NCBI GenBank assembly: GCA_026004415.1
Contig: BPJC01000002.1
Location: 149,718 to 213,717 of the forward strand
DNA length: 64,000 nucleotides
From: Patescibacteria group bacterium
GTDB lineage: Bacteria > Patescibacteriota > Microgenomatia > UBA1406 > GWC2-37-13
Direction: 5' to 3'
Shown: piece by piece, positions 34,703 to 44,912 of the stretch
Layout: every line of letters begins with the position of its first letter
How positions within the stretch are numbered: position 1 is the first letter of the stretch
Program-made: the position numbers and the translations under genes
Notes under the pieces: model-generated
The model's input: the letters and a program-made list of their open reading frames with translations, nothing else
What the model was told of the DNA's origin: nothing
Database searches by the model: none

Positions 34703-37700
34703 ATGGGCATCAAAAAATTTTTCTTATTATTTTTTTCTGTTTTTTTTACTGCCACTTTAATCTTTGCTCAAGAAAATTCTCTATCAAGTAATATTGCAGA
34801 CTCTAATATTAATAGGTTGTCTGCTTTGGGAGTTCAGTCAAGGTTGGTTAAAACGCCTGACGGCAATCTTCACACAGTTTTGCAAACAGGAAGAGAGTCT
34901 TACAATTGTTCAGGAAACAATCTAAGCGGATTGCTATGGTTTAGTTCAAGCGATAATGGCTCAAGTTGGAGTTGTGTAGGTCAGCTATCTGCTGTTCAGT
35001 TGTACACTGCGGCTATAGCTGTAGACAACTCAGGAAACCTTCATTTTGTGTATGGTTCAGTTTTTTCTGCTACAGGTAGAAGAAACTCTATTTTTTATAG
35101 AAAAGGAACAAAGTCAGGTAGTTTATATTCACTGTCTCAAGAACGAACAGTACTTGAAGGATCAACAAACATTGGTTATTCATCTCCTACTTTGACAGTT
35201 GAGGGCAATGCTAGATTATGGTTGGCTGTAAGATCTATTCAGAACTCAGCCCATCAGGTTAGTGTTTATTATGCTCAGACATTAAATCCAGAGGGTGCCA
35301 ATGATTGGCAAAGATCTAGTTCTGGTCCTCTTGATCAACCGGGTAGTGATTCTAATGCTCATATTGGTCTTATTTTTCGTTTTGGCAGTCAGTTGGGGCT
35401 AGTTTATACAGAAGATCAAGGAAAACTGATTTGGAGATACAGAAGAGATATTGACAACTTAAACACTTGGTATCCTGCTTATGAGATTGAATCTGCTGGT
35501 GTTTCTTCAGAAAGTTTGTCTGTAGCTGTTGGCGGTGATGATCAGGTGCATTTAAGTTATCTTATGCAACAGGCTCCTAGATCTGTTTATTATAGGCATT
35601 ATGACCAAAATCAGTGGTTGAACAGAGTTTTAATAGGAAGTTTAGAAGGCAATGAACCGAGTTTGACTGCTGTTGGAGCTTCAAATAATAATGTTTGGGT
35701 GGTTTTTGGCTCTAGCGCTGATGTTGGCTCTGCTGTAGCGGGAAAGAATGCTTTGTTTTATAGAGTTGGTTTTTCACCTTTTAACAGCAGTGATTCTTTT
35801 GGAGAGATTCAACCATTGACAGAGTCTTATGGAAAATTTGATTATGTTTTTGTAGATAAAAATGGTTTTTCCGATGAAACAGCAGATGCTGGTTCGAGTG
35901 CTATAAACGATGTAGTTATGCCGGAAACTTCAAATCAGGCTATTTATTTTGGTAAAACCTCTCCATTTGAAAGCATTTCTTGGGTTTTAGGCAGAAACGC
36001 AGATTCAGGTTCAGTTGTCTGGCAGTACTGGACTGGATCTAATTGGGCAAATTTGAGCATTGACAATTCATTTAATCCTAATTTTGATAAACCTTCTGGC
36101 TGGTTAATCTTTACTAAACCTCAGAACTGGCAAAGAACTTCGGTAAATAACAGCGCTTCATCTTATTTTATTAGAGCTATTGTTCAGTCTAATTTGTCTA
36201 ATTCTCCGCAAGGATCTGTTTTTGTACCTCAAACCTCTTTAATGAATTTGGCAGTTTTAAGTTCTATTGATAACAATAATCCTGTTATTTATTCTTTATG
36301 GACAGAGGCTGGAACAAACTTTTATAGGGCAAAATTTATAAGAGTTTCTGCAGTTGGTGGGGTTGATAATACTCCTACTCCAGCTTTACAGGCTCCTGAA
36401 ATTACAAGTATTGTGCCTAACTCAGAGTATAATAATCAGTCAGTTGTTCCTATTACAGTATATGGATCAAACTTTGTTGATGGCGTTAGTGTTTCTTTAA
36501 CTAGATCAGGTTTTTCTGATATTACTGCCACAGATGAGGTTGTTTCAAATAATGGCACAGTAATAACTGCTTATTTAAACTTAGTTGGTTCAGAAAGCGG
36601 CGTATGGGATGTAAAGGTAGAAAATCCAGATGGTCAGTCTGACACTTTGTTGGCTGGATTTTATATCAATCAATTTGTTCAGCCTACACCAACACCAACA
36701 GCTGTTGTATCTCCAACCTCTACACCTGCCCAGCCAACCGCAACACCAACGACTGTTCCAACAGCTACAAGTTTTGTTTCTCCTACACCAACTCCAACAA
36801 CTTTAATTACGCCTACACCAACAGGTCAACAACAGTCAAGAACTCATCCATTTTTATTGGTTAGAGAGGATATGTACAATGATTTAAGAGACAGAAGTAA
36901 TACAGAACCATGGAGGAGTATGAAACAGAGGGCTATAAACGAATGTACACAAAGATCTTTTCCTGAACCTTGCAATGGCAATTTAAACCCTAATGAGTAT
37001 CAGACATTAAATACTAAAACATTTTGTATGAGAGCTATAATGTCTGCTTGTTCTTTGGCATATATTGTAGATCCTGAAAATAAAGATGTGTATCTGGAAA
37101 AAGTTAGAACCACTATGCCTTATTGGGAGCAGATATTAGCTGTTCAAAGCGGTTTGGATGATGTGATTGAGTACAATAGACCTCAAACAAGAAATACTTC
37201 AAATGAGTACTATACAGATGCAACTTCAGCTTATTTTAATACTATTTTGGCAGTTGATATTATGTATAATGATTTAGCTTTAAGACCTCCTGCAGACTCT
37301 GTTGTAAGTCCTGCTTATTGGGATAATAACCCTCCTGTATACTCCAATGCTCTACAACAAGCTGAAACTATGCTTGAACAAGAATATAACCATTTTTATG
37401 GAGCTACTAAACCTGTATTTGGCGATGAATATTATCATATGCCTTCAAGGCATCCTCCTGCTCAAGAGGCGGCTTTGATAATGTATAAAATTTACAAGGG
37501 CGAGTTTAGTCCATCTGATTCTGATTCAAGAGCCTTGCTTTTTGGCGGAATGGTAAATAATGGTTATTTTGATGTAGATGGAGATGGTGATAATATTGAA
37601 GGTTATTTGCCTGAAATAAGCGGAAGGATAAATGATTCTGGTGTTTATACTGAAGGTTCATCTTATGCCTATGCTGGGTGGGGTTTAGATAGAGATGAAA

Positions 37701-40700
37701 GATCTCATCTGATAGATGTGTTGGAGTTTACTGGAAAAGATGTAGAGTTTGGAATTGATTTTTACACTAATCCTAGATTTCAGAATTTTTATGAATGGTT
37801 ATATGGTTATGCTTCAACACCTTTTGGTATGATGACAAGTTTTGGCGATACTTATGCTTTTAGATTATTAACAGATGATGGTCATGGCGGCAATGACTGG
37901 GCAAGTAGTTCTCATATTGGTCAGGCTGCCAAGTTTGGAGCTAATGCTGGAGCTTATGCAATATGGAAAAGCAGAAATACGCCACAACAAGGAAGATTGC
38001 TAAATTATTTATTTCTGGATCCCAATGTTGCTCCCCGAACTCCAACTAGTAGAATTTTTAACAATGGCGGAGGTTTCTTTATGCAGGACAATGCAGATGA
38101 TTATTCTTTGTACGGAGCTTTGTGGAATGTCAAACAACCTCAAGTTGGCAGTACTGTTTTTCATGTTCGCAAGGATGTGAATGCTGTTTATGTAGCCGCT
38201 TATGGTTCTCCACTTTTGATGAATGGCGGCTTTTGTGGATCAAGTAGTCCTAGTGGTCCAGATAATTGTTTGGGTACTACAGAAACTGGTGATAGATTAA
38301 GGTTTTCAGGTGATTATTTAGGTGATCGAGCTGTGGCAAATAATACAGCAATGACAGATTATACTCCTGTTTTTTCTGGTACTGGAGCAAATAATGACCC
38401 TGTTAGAGTTTCTCAAGATTCTATTACGAGCAAGTTTGGTGGAGGTGTTATAGAAGGTTTTGTGGGTAAAAACTTAGATTATGTTTTGGCTAGTTCTAGA
38501 AATCAAGAGACAGGTTCAAATGCTTTGCCCAATGCTGTGCACAACAGAGGTTTCATAATGGTTCATCCTGAAGGATCTGCTAATGGATACTTTGTAGTTT
38601 ATGATGAGTTCCAGCAGTTATCTGCTAATACTGTCCATCTGGCTTTTCATCCAAATGCTGCCAGTATTCAGACAAGGCAAGAGTTGGTTGAGTATGATAT
38701 GCCTGTGTTAAGGAGAGCTATGGGAGACTCTTCTGTTGGCGTTTCTTTATTCTTTGCCACCTCACCTGATTCAGTCCAGTTTTTCAGAGGTATTATTGCT
38801 TCTGCTGGTAGTATTGGAGCCGCTGTGCCACAGTTTTTTTACAATACTTACAACACATCAGGTGTTAATAACAAGCGAATAGTTACTGTAGTTTTTCCTT
38901 ATTCAGCATCACATAACAAAGCTGTTATGCAAAGAATATCTGGCTCTGGCATAACAGGAGCTGAGATTGTTCAGTCTAGCACAAGAGATTATGTGTTAGA
39001 ATCGGCCGGAAACTCTTCTGTTAATTATGAAAATGCCACCTTTAGAGCTAATCTTGTTTATTATAGAGTTAGAGATAATCAACTTGTGTCTTATTTAGTA
39101 AAATCAGGCACATCATTTTTAAGATCTCAGGTAGGTTTTGAGTCAGAAAATTCTGCAACTGTAAGATTTTATCAAAACAGGGGTGATGTGGTTTCTTCAG
39201 GGGGTAGGTTTGTGTTTTATTATCCTGGAATTACTGGAATTTTGGTGGACGGTGTCAATAGAACACCTGTTTCTGTATCAAATAATAGGTTAGAGATAGA
39301 TATTGACAGTGGAACTCATTCAGTAGAGTTTCTGACATCGTCAGGATCAGGAGGATCAGGTCAAAATCCTATTGAACTTATTTCTATATCGCCTAATTCT
39401 GAATCAAATGACAACGAGGTTGTTTTATTTAATTTAACTGGTAGAAATTTTGTTAATGGTTTGTCTGTAAGACTTGTTAATGGCAATCAGCAGATCAATG
39501 CCACAGATTTGAGTGTAGTTTCTTCTACTGAGATAACAGGGTATTTTAATTTACTTAACAGACCTGCAGGAACCTATGATGTCCAGGTAGTGTCCAATGG
39601 TCAAGTTAGAGCTGTTTTGTTGGCTGGGTTTTATATTTCTCAAGCTGTCGTTCCTAGCCCTACAACTGTTGTTTCTCCTACTTTAATGCCAACAGCTACC
39701 TCACCTCCTCAACCAAGTATTACTCCTGTCCCTACTTCAGGAACCTCAAATTTGCAGATTTCTGAAGTATCTGCTGTTTCTGGAACTACAATAGGTAAAT
39801 TTGAGAAGTTTGAAGCCTCATTTAATATTCAAGGTACAACAGCAGAAAACTTTTTTTATCCTTATGATAATGTAGTTCCTTCTGGGGTCGAGCCAGAACA
39901 AGGTATTAGTGTTAATGTGGATTTTACACCAGATGATTGGACTACAGTATATACCCAACCTGCGTTTTACTACCAAGTTTTTGAAGATCCTGGAGCTGAT
40001 TCTGACCGTTTTTATCCTACTGGAAATTATCAATGGAGAGTTCGGTTTACTCCACAAAGGCCAGGTCTTTGGAGATATAGAATTAGAGCTCAGGATAAAA
40101 ATGGCGAGGTGCTCTATAGTAATAACAATCTTCAGTTTAGGGTAACAGACAATAATAAAAAAGGATTTTTAAAGGTTAGTTCTACTGATTCAAGATATTT
40201 TGTGTTCGATGACGGTAGTTATTTTCCTAACTTGGGATATAATCTGGTTTTTGCGAGTCTTGATTGGAACAAACCTAGATCAAGTTTGATGCAGGAGAAA
40301 CTTGCTAATATGTCTGATAATGGTATTCAGTATGCCAGAATCTTTCTTACTGCATGGTCTATTTATGGTACATATTATTCTCCTTGGAAAAATCACGACA
40401 ATCCAGCTACAAGTATTAATGAATCGAATAGGTCTAATTTGTCTGTAGCTGTAGGAGATGTTTATAGTCCAGAGAGCGAGGTTTCTATGATAATAAGTCA
40501 AAGTTATAATAGATGTGTTGTGTTTGGCTGGAACACTTACGCTGTGCCTTTTAAGTATGGTAAAAACTATAGGATTGTAGTTAGGTATAAAGAGAGTCCA
40601 GACAGGCCTATAACAGGTCCAGCCCAAGCAGGACGGCCTTATGGTTTGGTTGTTAAGACAGGAGGCTTTTTGTGGTCTGCAAGTTCTGGTTATTGCTACC

Positions 40701-42583
40701 AATCTGGCGTAGGAAATGTAATAGCTTCAACTTATGCTTCTAATGTATCTGATGATTCCAGTGATTCAAGTTGGAAGATTTTAACCTCAGATTTTATACC
40801 ATCTACTTCAAATTATAATCCAGAAGACAATCTTTATTTAGCTTTAGAGAATGTTACAGAAGGCAGAGTTATGGTAGATAAAGTTTCGATTTATGAAGTT
40901 TTGCCTGATGGCAGACTTGGGCAAAATATAATGACTAAAGGAGATTTTGACAGCCATACTTATATTGATGAAAGAAATGCCTATGCGTTTGATAAAATGC
41001 TTGAGCAGGCTGAAAATTATGGTGTTTATTTAAGGTTAGTTGTTAATCATCCTGATTTTATATTTTCAAGGATGAATTCAGATGGAAGTTTTACAACTAC
41101 AGAAAACCCGACATTGTTTTATGGCAATGGAAGGACTGAAACTAGAATAAGATGGTTGCAAAAAGCATGGTGGCGATATTTGCAAGCCAGATGGGGGTAT
41201 TCTGTTAGTATTCATTCTTGGGAGTTGATGAATGAAGGGGATCCTAATGATCAAAGGCATTATGTTTTAGCAGATGAGTTCGGTAAGTTTATGCACTGTG
41301 AGGTTTTTGGACAACAGGTAAATCCTGTAACCGGCAAATGCGAGTATGACCACCCCAATGATCATATGGTTTCTACATCTAATTTTACACCCAACGGAGT
41401 TTCATTTCCGCAGACTGCTTTTTGGAATAATTCCAGTTACCCTAATGTAGATTTTGCAGATATTCATAGATATATTCCTAAAGATAGTGATTATGTTGTT
41501 GGTGTTAATGGAGCTGTTTTAAGAATCGGACAAAGACAAGATTTTTATGATACAGCCGCAGGCGTTTTAAAATTAAGCTATAATATTGGTGCCAAACAGC
41601 CTTATGGAGCCAATAAACCTGTAATTAGAGGCGAATCTGGTTATACAGAAACAGGAACTTTTGTTCCTTCTTATGATTTAAGGCAAGATTCGCAAGGAGT
41701 CTGGTTGCACAATTTCGTCTGGGCGCAGATAAATTCTGGCGGTCTTTACGATGCTTCTAATTGGTATGCAGAACATGTAATTTATTATCAAAATGTTGAT
41801 CATAGAGATAAGTTTAAGCCGTATTTTAACTTTATAAACACAGTACCTTTGGCTAATGGCAATTATCAAGATATTTCAGCTGAGGTATCAAATAACAAAC
41901 TTCGTGTTGCAGGTCAAAAAGATTTAGTTAATCAGACAGCTCATCTTTGGGTTCAGAATACAGATCATACTTGGGGAAACATTACTGGTTTAGGTCCTAA
42001 TGGAAGAGTTTCTCCTAATCCTGAAAGGGGTCAGGTTATAATATCGGGATTCTCGCCAAATGCTAATTTTAATATTGAATGGTGGGATCCTTATGAAACA
42101 GATATCAACAACCAAATTTTGAGTGTAGAAAATGCTGTTAGCACAGCTGTTGGCAACCTAATTATTACTATTGGTGATGTGGTATCTCGCGAGCAAACGG
42201 ACCAGTCTGGATTAACACATGACATAGCTTTAAAGATTTTGCCAGCTGAACAAAGAACTAATCTTTCTCCAACGCCAACACCTAATACTGAAAACTCTGA
42301 TTTGGCTCCTGTAATTATAGCTTTTACTCCTAATGCTGGCAGAACCACAGATGAGGTTTTGCGTTTTGCTATACGAGGTCTTAATTTTGAACAAGGCTCT
42401 AGTGTTTATTTAAGAAGAAGTCAACAGCAGGTATCAGCCTATGATGAACAAGTTTTAAACAATGGCAGAATCTTAATTGGAAATTTTAATTTAACAGAGT
42501 CAGAGCCAGGAGTTTGGGATTTGGTTGTTGTTAATTCTAATGGACTGTCAGATAGTTTTGAGTCAGCCTTTTTGATAAGATGA
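34703..42583 (+). CDS. Giant secreted multidomain polysaccharide-active protein (2626 aa)
   Basis: Signal peptide at 1-22 (FFLLFFSVFFTATLIFAQ). Domain order by approximate residue: sialidase-like beta-propeller repeats 30-350 (SSDNGSSW and similar); a further beta-rich region to 560; IPT/TIG-like module 563-655; Pro/Thr linker 657-712; heparinase II/III- or alginate-lyase-like domain 712-1550 (HPFLLVREDMYNDL); second IPT-like module 1558-1650; Pro/Thr linker; DUF5060-like domain 1682-1825; GH5/GH-A-like barrel to about 2350 with WELMNEGDPND (acid/base) and RGESGYTET (nucleophile position); third IPT-like module 2537-2626. It likely binds and cuts host or environmental polysaccharides. There is no C-terminal sorting motif, so it is either released or held by other means. 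Confidence 0.8.
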   Translation: MGIKKFFLLFFSVFFTATLIFAQENSLSSNIADSNINRLSALGVQSRLVKTPDGNLHTVLQTGRESYNCSGNNLSGLLWFSSSDNGSSWSCVGQLSAVQLYTAAIAVDNSGNLHFVYGSVFSATGRRNSIFYRKGTKSGSLYSLSQERTVLEGSTNIGYSSPTLTVEGNARLWLAVRSIQNSAHQVSVYYAQTLNPEGANDWQRSSSGPLDQPGSDSNAHIGLIFRFGSQLGLVYTEDQGKLIWRYRRDIDNLNTWYPAYEIESAGVSSESLSVAVGGDDQVHLSYLMQQAPRSVYYRHYDQNQWLNRVLIGSLEGNEPSLTAVGASNNNVWVVFGSSADVGSAVAGKNALFYRVGFSPFNSSDSFGEIQPLTESYGKFDYVFVDKNGFSDETADAGSSAINDVVMPETSNQAIYFGKTSPFESISWVLGRNADSGSVVWQYWTGSNWANLSIDNSFNPNFDKPSGWLIFTKPQNWQRTSVNNSASSYFIRAIVQSNLSNSPQGSVFVPQTSLMNLAVLSSIDNNNPVIYSLWTEAGTNFYRAKFIRVSAVGGVDNTPTPALQAPEITSIVPNSEYNNQSVVPITVYGSNFVDGVSVSLTRSGFSDITATDEVVSNNGTVITAYLNLVGSESGVWDVKVENPDGQSDTLLAGFYINQFVQPTPTPTAVVSPTSTPAQPTATPTTVPTATSFVSPTPTPTTLITPTPTGQQQSRTHPFLLVREDMYNDLRDRSNTEPWRSMKQRAINECTQRSFPEPCNGNLNPNEYQTLNTKTFCMRAIMSACSLAYIVDPENKDVYLEKVRTTMPYWEQILAVQSGLDDVIEYNRPQTRNTSNEYYTDATSAYFNTILAVDIMYNDLALRPPADSVVSPAYWDNNPPVYSNALQQAETMLEQEYNHFYGATKPVFGDEYYHMPSRHPPAQEAALIMYKIYKGEFSPSDSDSRALLFGGMVNNGYFDVDGDGDNIEGYLPEISGRINDSGVYTEGSSYAYAGWGLDRDERSHLIDVLEFTGKDVEFGIDFYTNPRFQNFYEWLYGYASTPFGMMTSFGDTYAFRLLTDDGHGGNDWASSSHIGQAAKFGANAGAYAIWKSRNTPQQGRLLNYLFLDPNVAPRTPTSRIFNNGGGFFMQDNADDYSLYGALWNVKQPQVGSTVFHVRKDVNAVYVAAYGSPLLMNGGFCGSSSPSGPDNCLGTTETGDRLRFSGDYLGDRAVANNTAMTDYTPVFSGTGANNDPVRVSQDSITSKFGGGVIEGFVGKNLDYVLASSRNQETGSNALPNAVHNRGFIMVHPEGSANGYFVVYDEFQQLSANTVHLAFHPNAASIQTRQELVEYDMPVLRRAMGDSSVGVSLFFATSPDSVQFFRGIIASAGSIGAAVPQFFYNTYNTSGVNNKRIVTVVFPYSASHNKAVMQRISGSGITGAEIVQSSTRDYVLESAGNSSVNYENATFRANLVYYRVRDNQLVSYLVKSGTSFLRSQVGFESENSATVRFYQNRGDVVSSGGRFVFYYPGITGILVDGVNRTPVSVSNNRLEIDIDSGTHSVEFLTSSGSGGSGQNPIELISISPNSESNDNEVVLFNLTGRNFVNGLSVRLVNGNQQINATDLSVVSSTEITGYFNLLNRPAGTYDVQVVSNGQVRAVLLAGFYISQAVVPSPTTVVSPTLMPTATSPPQPSITPVPTSGTSNLQISEVSAVSGTTIGKFEKFEASFNIQGTTAENFFYPYDNVVPSGVEPEQGISVNVDFTPDDWTTVYTQPAFYYQVFEDPGADSDRFYPTGNYQWRVRFTPQRPGLWRYRIRAQDKNGEVLYSNNNLQFRVTDNNKKGFLKVSSTDSRYFVFDDGSYFPNLGYNLVFASLDWNKPRSSLMQEKLANMSDNGIQYARIFLTAWSIYGTYYSPWKNHDNPATSINESNRSNLSVAVGDVYSPESEVSMIISQSYNRCVVFGWNTYAVPFKYGKNYRIVVRYKESPDRPITGPAQAGRPYGLVVKTGGFLWSASSGYCYQSGVGNVIASTYASNVSDDSSDSSWKILTSDFIPSTSNYNPEDNLYLALENVTEGRVMVDKVSIYEVLPDGRLGQNIMTKGDFDSHTYIDERNAYAFDKMLEQAENYGVYLRLVVNHPDFIFSRMNSDGSFTTTENPTLFYGNGRTETRIRWLQKAWWRYLQARWGYSVSIHSWELMNEGDPNDQRHYVLADEFGKFMHCEVFGQQVNPVTGKCEYDHPNDHMVSTSNFTPNGVSFPQTAFWNNSSYPNVDFADIHRYIPKDSDYVVGVNGAVLRIGQRQDFYDTAAGVLKLSYNIGAKQPYGANKPVIRGESGYTETGTFVPSYDLRQDSQGVWLHNFVWAQINSGGLYDASNWYAEHVIYYQNVDHRDKFKPYFNFINTVPLANGNYQDISAEVSNNKLRVAGQKDLVNQTAHLWVQNTDHTWGNITGLGPNGRVSPNPERGQVIISGFSPNANFNIEWWDPYETDINNQILSVENAVSTAVGNLIITIGDVVSREQTDQSGLTHDIALKILPAEQRTNLSPTPTPNTENSDLAPVIIAFTPNAGRTTDEVLRFAIRGLNFEQGSSVYLRRSQQQVSAYDEQVLNNGRILIGNFNLTESEPGVWDLVVVNSNGLSDSFESAFLIR

Positions 42584-42621
42584 ATAATTTGGAAAATAAT
42601 GTTACAATTTTAAAATAAATT

Positions 42622-43269
42622 ATGTTTTTCTCTAATATTTCAAATCTAGTTGGCAATTTGAGATCAAAATTAAAAACCATAATATCTCTAGTCTTTGTTT
42701 TATTGCTTGTTTTCTCAATCTATATGTTTTACCAGAAAACTTCTGTTTCAAATAAGAATAATGCCTTACAAAAATATAAAGATGAACTTCCTGAGTTGGA
42801 AATACAGGCTCAGAATCAACCAAGCAATTATGAAGTGAACAAACGATTGGCCTATACATTATACGCTACCAACAATACAGAAAGGGCTAAATCAGCTTAC
42901 CAGCACATACTAAATCTTAACCCAAATGATTCGGACGCGTATGAAAAGCTGGGAAATATGGCCAGAATAGACAAAAATTATACAGAAGCAGAAAGCTATT
43001 ATCAAAAAGCAATATCTGCAGATAAAAACAATCTTAATGCCTATATTAATTTAGCTTTGATGTATATTTATGATATGAACTCTGCTAATAAAGGACTCCA
43101 AGTGCTTAATCAGGCTGTTTCTGAAAATCCAGATAACATTGATTTAAAAATAATGCTAGCCAAAACTTATCAGCAGTTAGGTGATATGCAAAATGCTAGA
43201 TCTATTTACGAGCAGATCTTGCAAAAAGATCCAAATAATGCTGATGCCAAAAGTTTTTTACAAAAGTAA
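42622..43269 (+). CDS. Membrane-anchored TPR protein
   Basis: 215 residues. A basic N-terminus and one transmembrane helix at about 20-37 are followed by three to four tetratricopeptide repeats (AYEKLGNMARIDKNYTEAESYYQKAI, split over residues 112-137, and similar units to the end). TPRs mediate protein contacts, here probably on the outer face. It lies 38 nt after the giant gene and may share its transcript, so it could help assemble or hold that protein. A TAAAAT just before the ATG could also be its own promoter. Confidence 0.75.
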   Translation: MFFSNISNLVGNLRSKLKTIISLVFVLLLVFSIYMFYQKTSVSNKNNALQKYKDELPELEIQAQNQPSNYEVNKRLAYTLYATNNTERAKSAYQHILNLNPNDSDAYEKLGNMARIDKNYTEAESYYQKAISADKNNLNAYINLALMYIYDMNSANKGLQVLNQAVSENPDNIDLKIMLAKTYQQLGDMQNARSIYEQILQKDPNNADAKSFLQK

Positions 43270-43445
43270 ACATAGATTAAAAAATTATCCTACTTTGGTT
43301 TAAATTAGGCTTGCATTACTCAGTGTCTAGTATATAATTGTTTTTTGTCTGACAAATAAAAAATAAATGTTTCAATCTTTTTTTGTTGATTGTTTTTCAA
43401 TTCTATATGATAAAATAATATCCTATAAAAATTTAAAGCATTATT

Positions 43446-44903
43446 ATGATAAGATCTAAACTAAAATTAGTGAATTACTATGTAAAACAGTTGTATAAGA
43501 ATGCTTTAGAGAGGTTTGGCTTTTTGTTAAAAACTAATCCATTATTATTTTTGTTGTTGGTCAACACACTATTGGTTTTGTTAATAGTTTTTGGCAGATT
43601 GATTGCAAAGGATAATCAAACTGATACGACTACAGTTGAGAACATCAAAAGAGTTGAGGTTTACAGAGTTGGAACATCAGCCAAAGTTAAGGTTAAGGGA
43701 AAGGTTGAGACAAGCTCTTCTGCTGTTATAACTGCTTTGACTTCAGGTTTGGTAAAGTCTGTTGATGTTGTTGAGGGACAAAAGGTAGCTAAAAATAAGG
43801 TGTTGGCAAGATTGTCTAGTAATTATTGGGGAGCAAATGCTAATTATATTCAAAGCAAAATAGCCAAGATCCAGCTTGATAACGCAAAAAACAATTATGA
43901 TACTCAAAAAGAGATTATTGCAAAAAATAAAGAATTAGTTAGTTTAAATAAAGATAACCGCGAGAATCTCAATCAAATATCTAAAGAAAGTGTTGATAGA
44001 ACAACTGAGATAATTAATTTAAACAATGAAATAATCAGTACTTTAGATAGTTATTTAAATAATTATCAAGCAACCAACAGCGCAGGAATTAACGATGCTC
44101 TTATTTTGTCTACAAAACAATTAAAGTCTCAGTATCTTTCTGCCAATAACCAGCTAAAATCAAGCCTGTCTGATCTTGACTACAGAACTAATAATGAGAC
44201 TCCAAACAAAATTGCTGATCTCAATGACGATATAGTGCTTAAACAGTTAGATCTTCAGTTAAAAACATTGGAACTTCAGGTTAAATTATCAGAGCTTCAG
44301 TACAAGCTGTCAAAGATTCAGGAGTCTTTAATGTATCCATCTGCTTTGTTTGACGGCGTTATTGAAAAAGTTTATATTAAACCCGGGCAGTTAGTTTCTG
44401 CAGGAACTCCTCTGTTTGTTTTAAATGCTTACAATAATAAAGATGTTAAAATCACAGCTTATGTGTCTGAAAGTTTAGCCGCAAATTTATCTTTGGAAGA
44501 TCAAGCAAAGATAATTTTCTCTGACGGCAGTACAATAAATCTGACCCCATACTACATATCAAGTATAGCTGTTGAAGGAGATCTTTACTCTGTTTATTTT
44601 AAGTTGCCCGCAGAGTATATTGATAAGGTTTGGAATAATCAGACAGTTGAGATTGAATTAGTTGCCAAGTTTGCAGATTCTGGATCAATTGTGCCAATAG
44701 TTCCTTTAGAGTCTGTGTATCTGTTAAATGAAAAAGCCTATGTGTTAGTTGTTGACAAAAACAATATTGTAAAAGAGGTTAAGATTGTTTTAGGCAAGTT
44801 ATTAGGAGGTTATGTTGTGGTTGAATCAGGATTAGATAAATCTGCTTTAGTGGTTTTAAGCAGAAACGCTGTTGCTGGCGATAAGGTTGAGATTGCAAAT
44901 TAG
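43446..44903 (+). CDS. RND/ABC periplasmic-adaptor-like protein (HlyD/MFP family)
   Basis: 485 residues. Transmembrane anchor at about 33-55, lipoyl-like half-motif VKSVDVVEGQKVAKNKVLARL near 104-124, a long coiled-coil hairpin (about 140-290), then the second lipoyl half (FDGVIEKVYIKPGQLVSAGTPL, split by position 300-320) and a beta-barrel domain. Membrane fusion proteins join a pump to an exit duct. The RND pump gene follows after 9 nt, so they form one system. Confidence 0.88.
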   Translation: MIRSKLKLVNYYVKQLYKNALERFGFLLKTNPLLFLLLVNTLLVLLIVFGRLIAKDNQTDTTTVENIKRVEVYRVGTSAKVKVKGKVETSSSAVITALTSGLVKSVDVVEGQKVAKNKVLARLSSNYWGANANYIQSKIAKIQLDNAKNNYDTQKEIIAKNKELVSLNKDNRENLNQISKESVDRTTEIINLNNEIISTLDSYLNNYQATNSAGINDALILSTKQLKSQYLSANNQLKSSLSDLDYRTNNETPNKIADLNDDIVLKQLDLQLKTLELQVKLSELQYKLSKIQESLMYPSALFDGVIEKVYIKPGQLVSAGTPLFVLNAYNNKDVKITAYVSESLAANLSLEDQAKIIFSDGSTINLTPYYISSIAVEGDLYSVYFKLPAEYIDKVWNNQTVEIELVAKFADSGSIVPIVPLESVYLLNEKAYVLVVDKNNIVKEVKIVLGKLLGGYVVVESGLDKSALVVLSRNAVAGDKVEIAN

Positions 44904-44912
44904 TTTTCTGCT

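Noticed and set aside
36675..36840. DNA repeat in the Pro/Thr coding stretch
   Set aside because: It is low-complexity linker coding sequence with varied codons, not a true DNA repeat; the same holds for the PBP1A tail.
39818..41869. Several antisense frames of 60-140 codons inside the giant gene
   Set aside because: They are shadows of a strongly coding plus-strand frame and have no family features.
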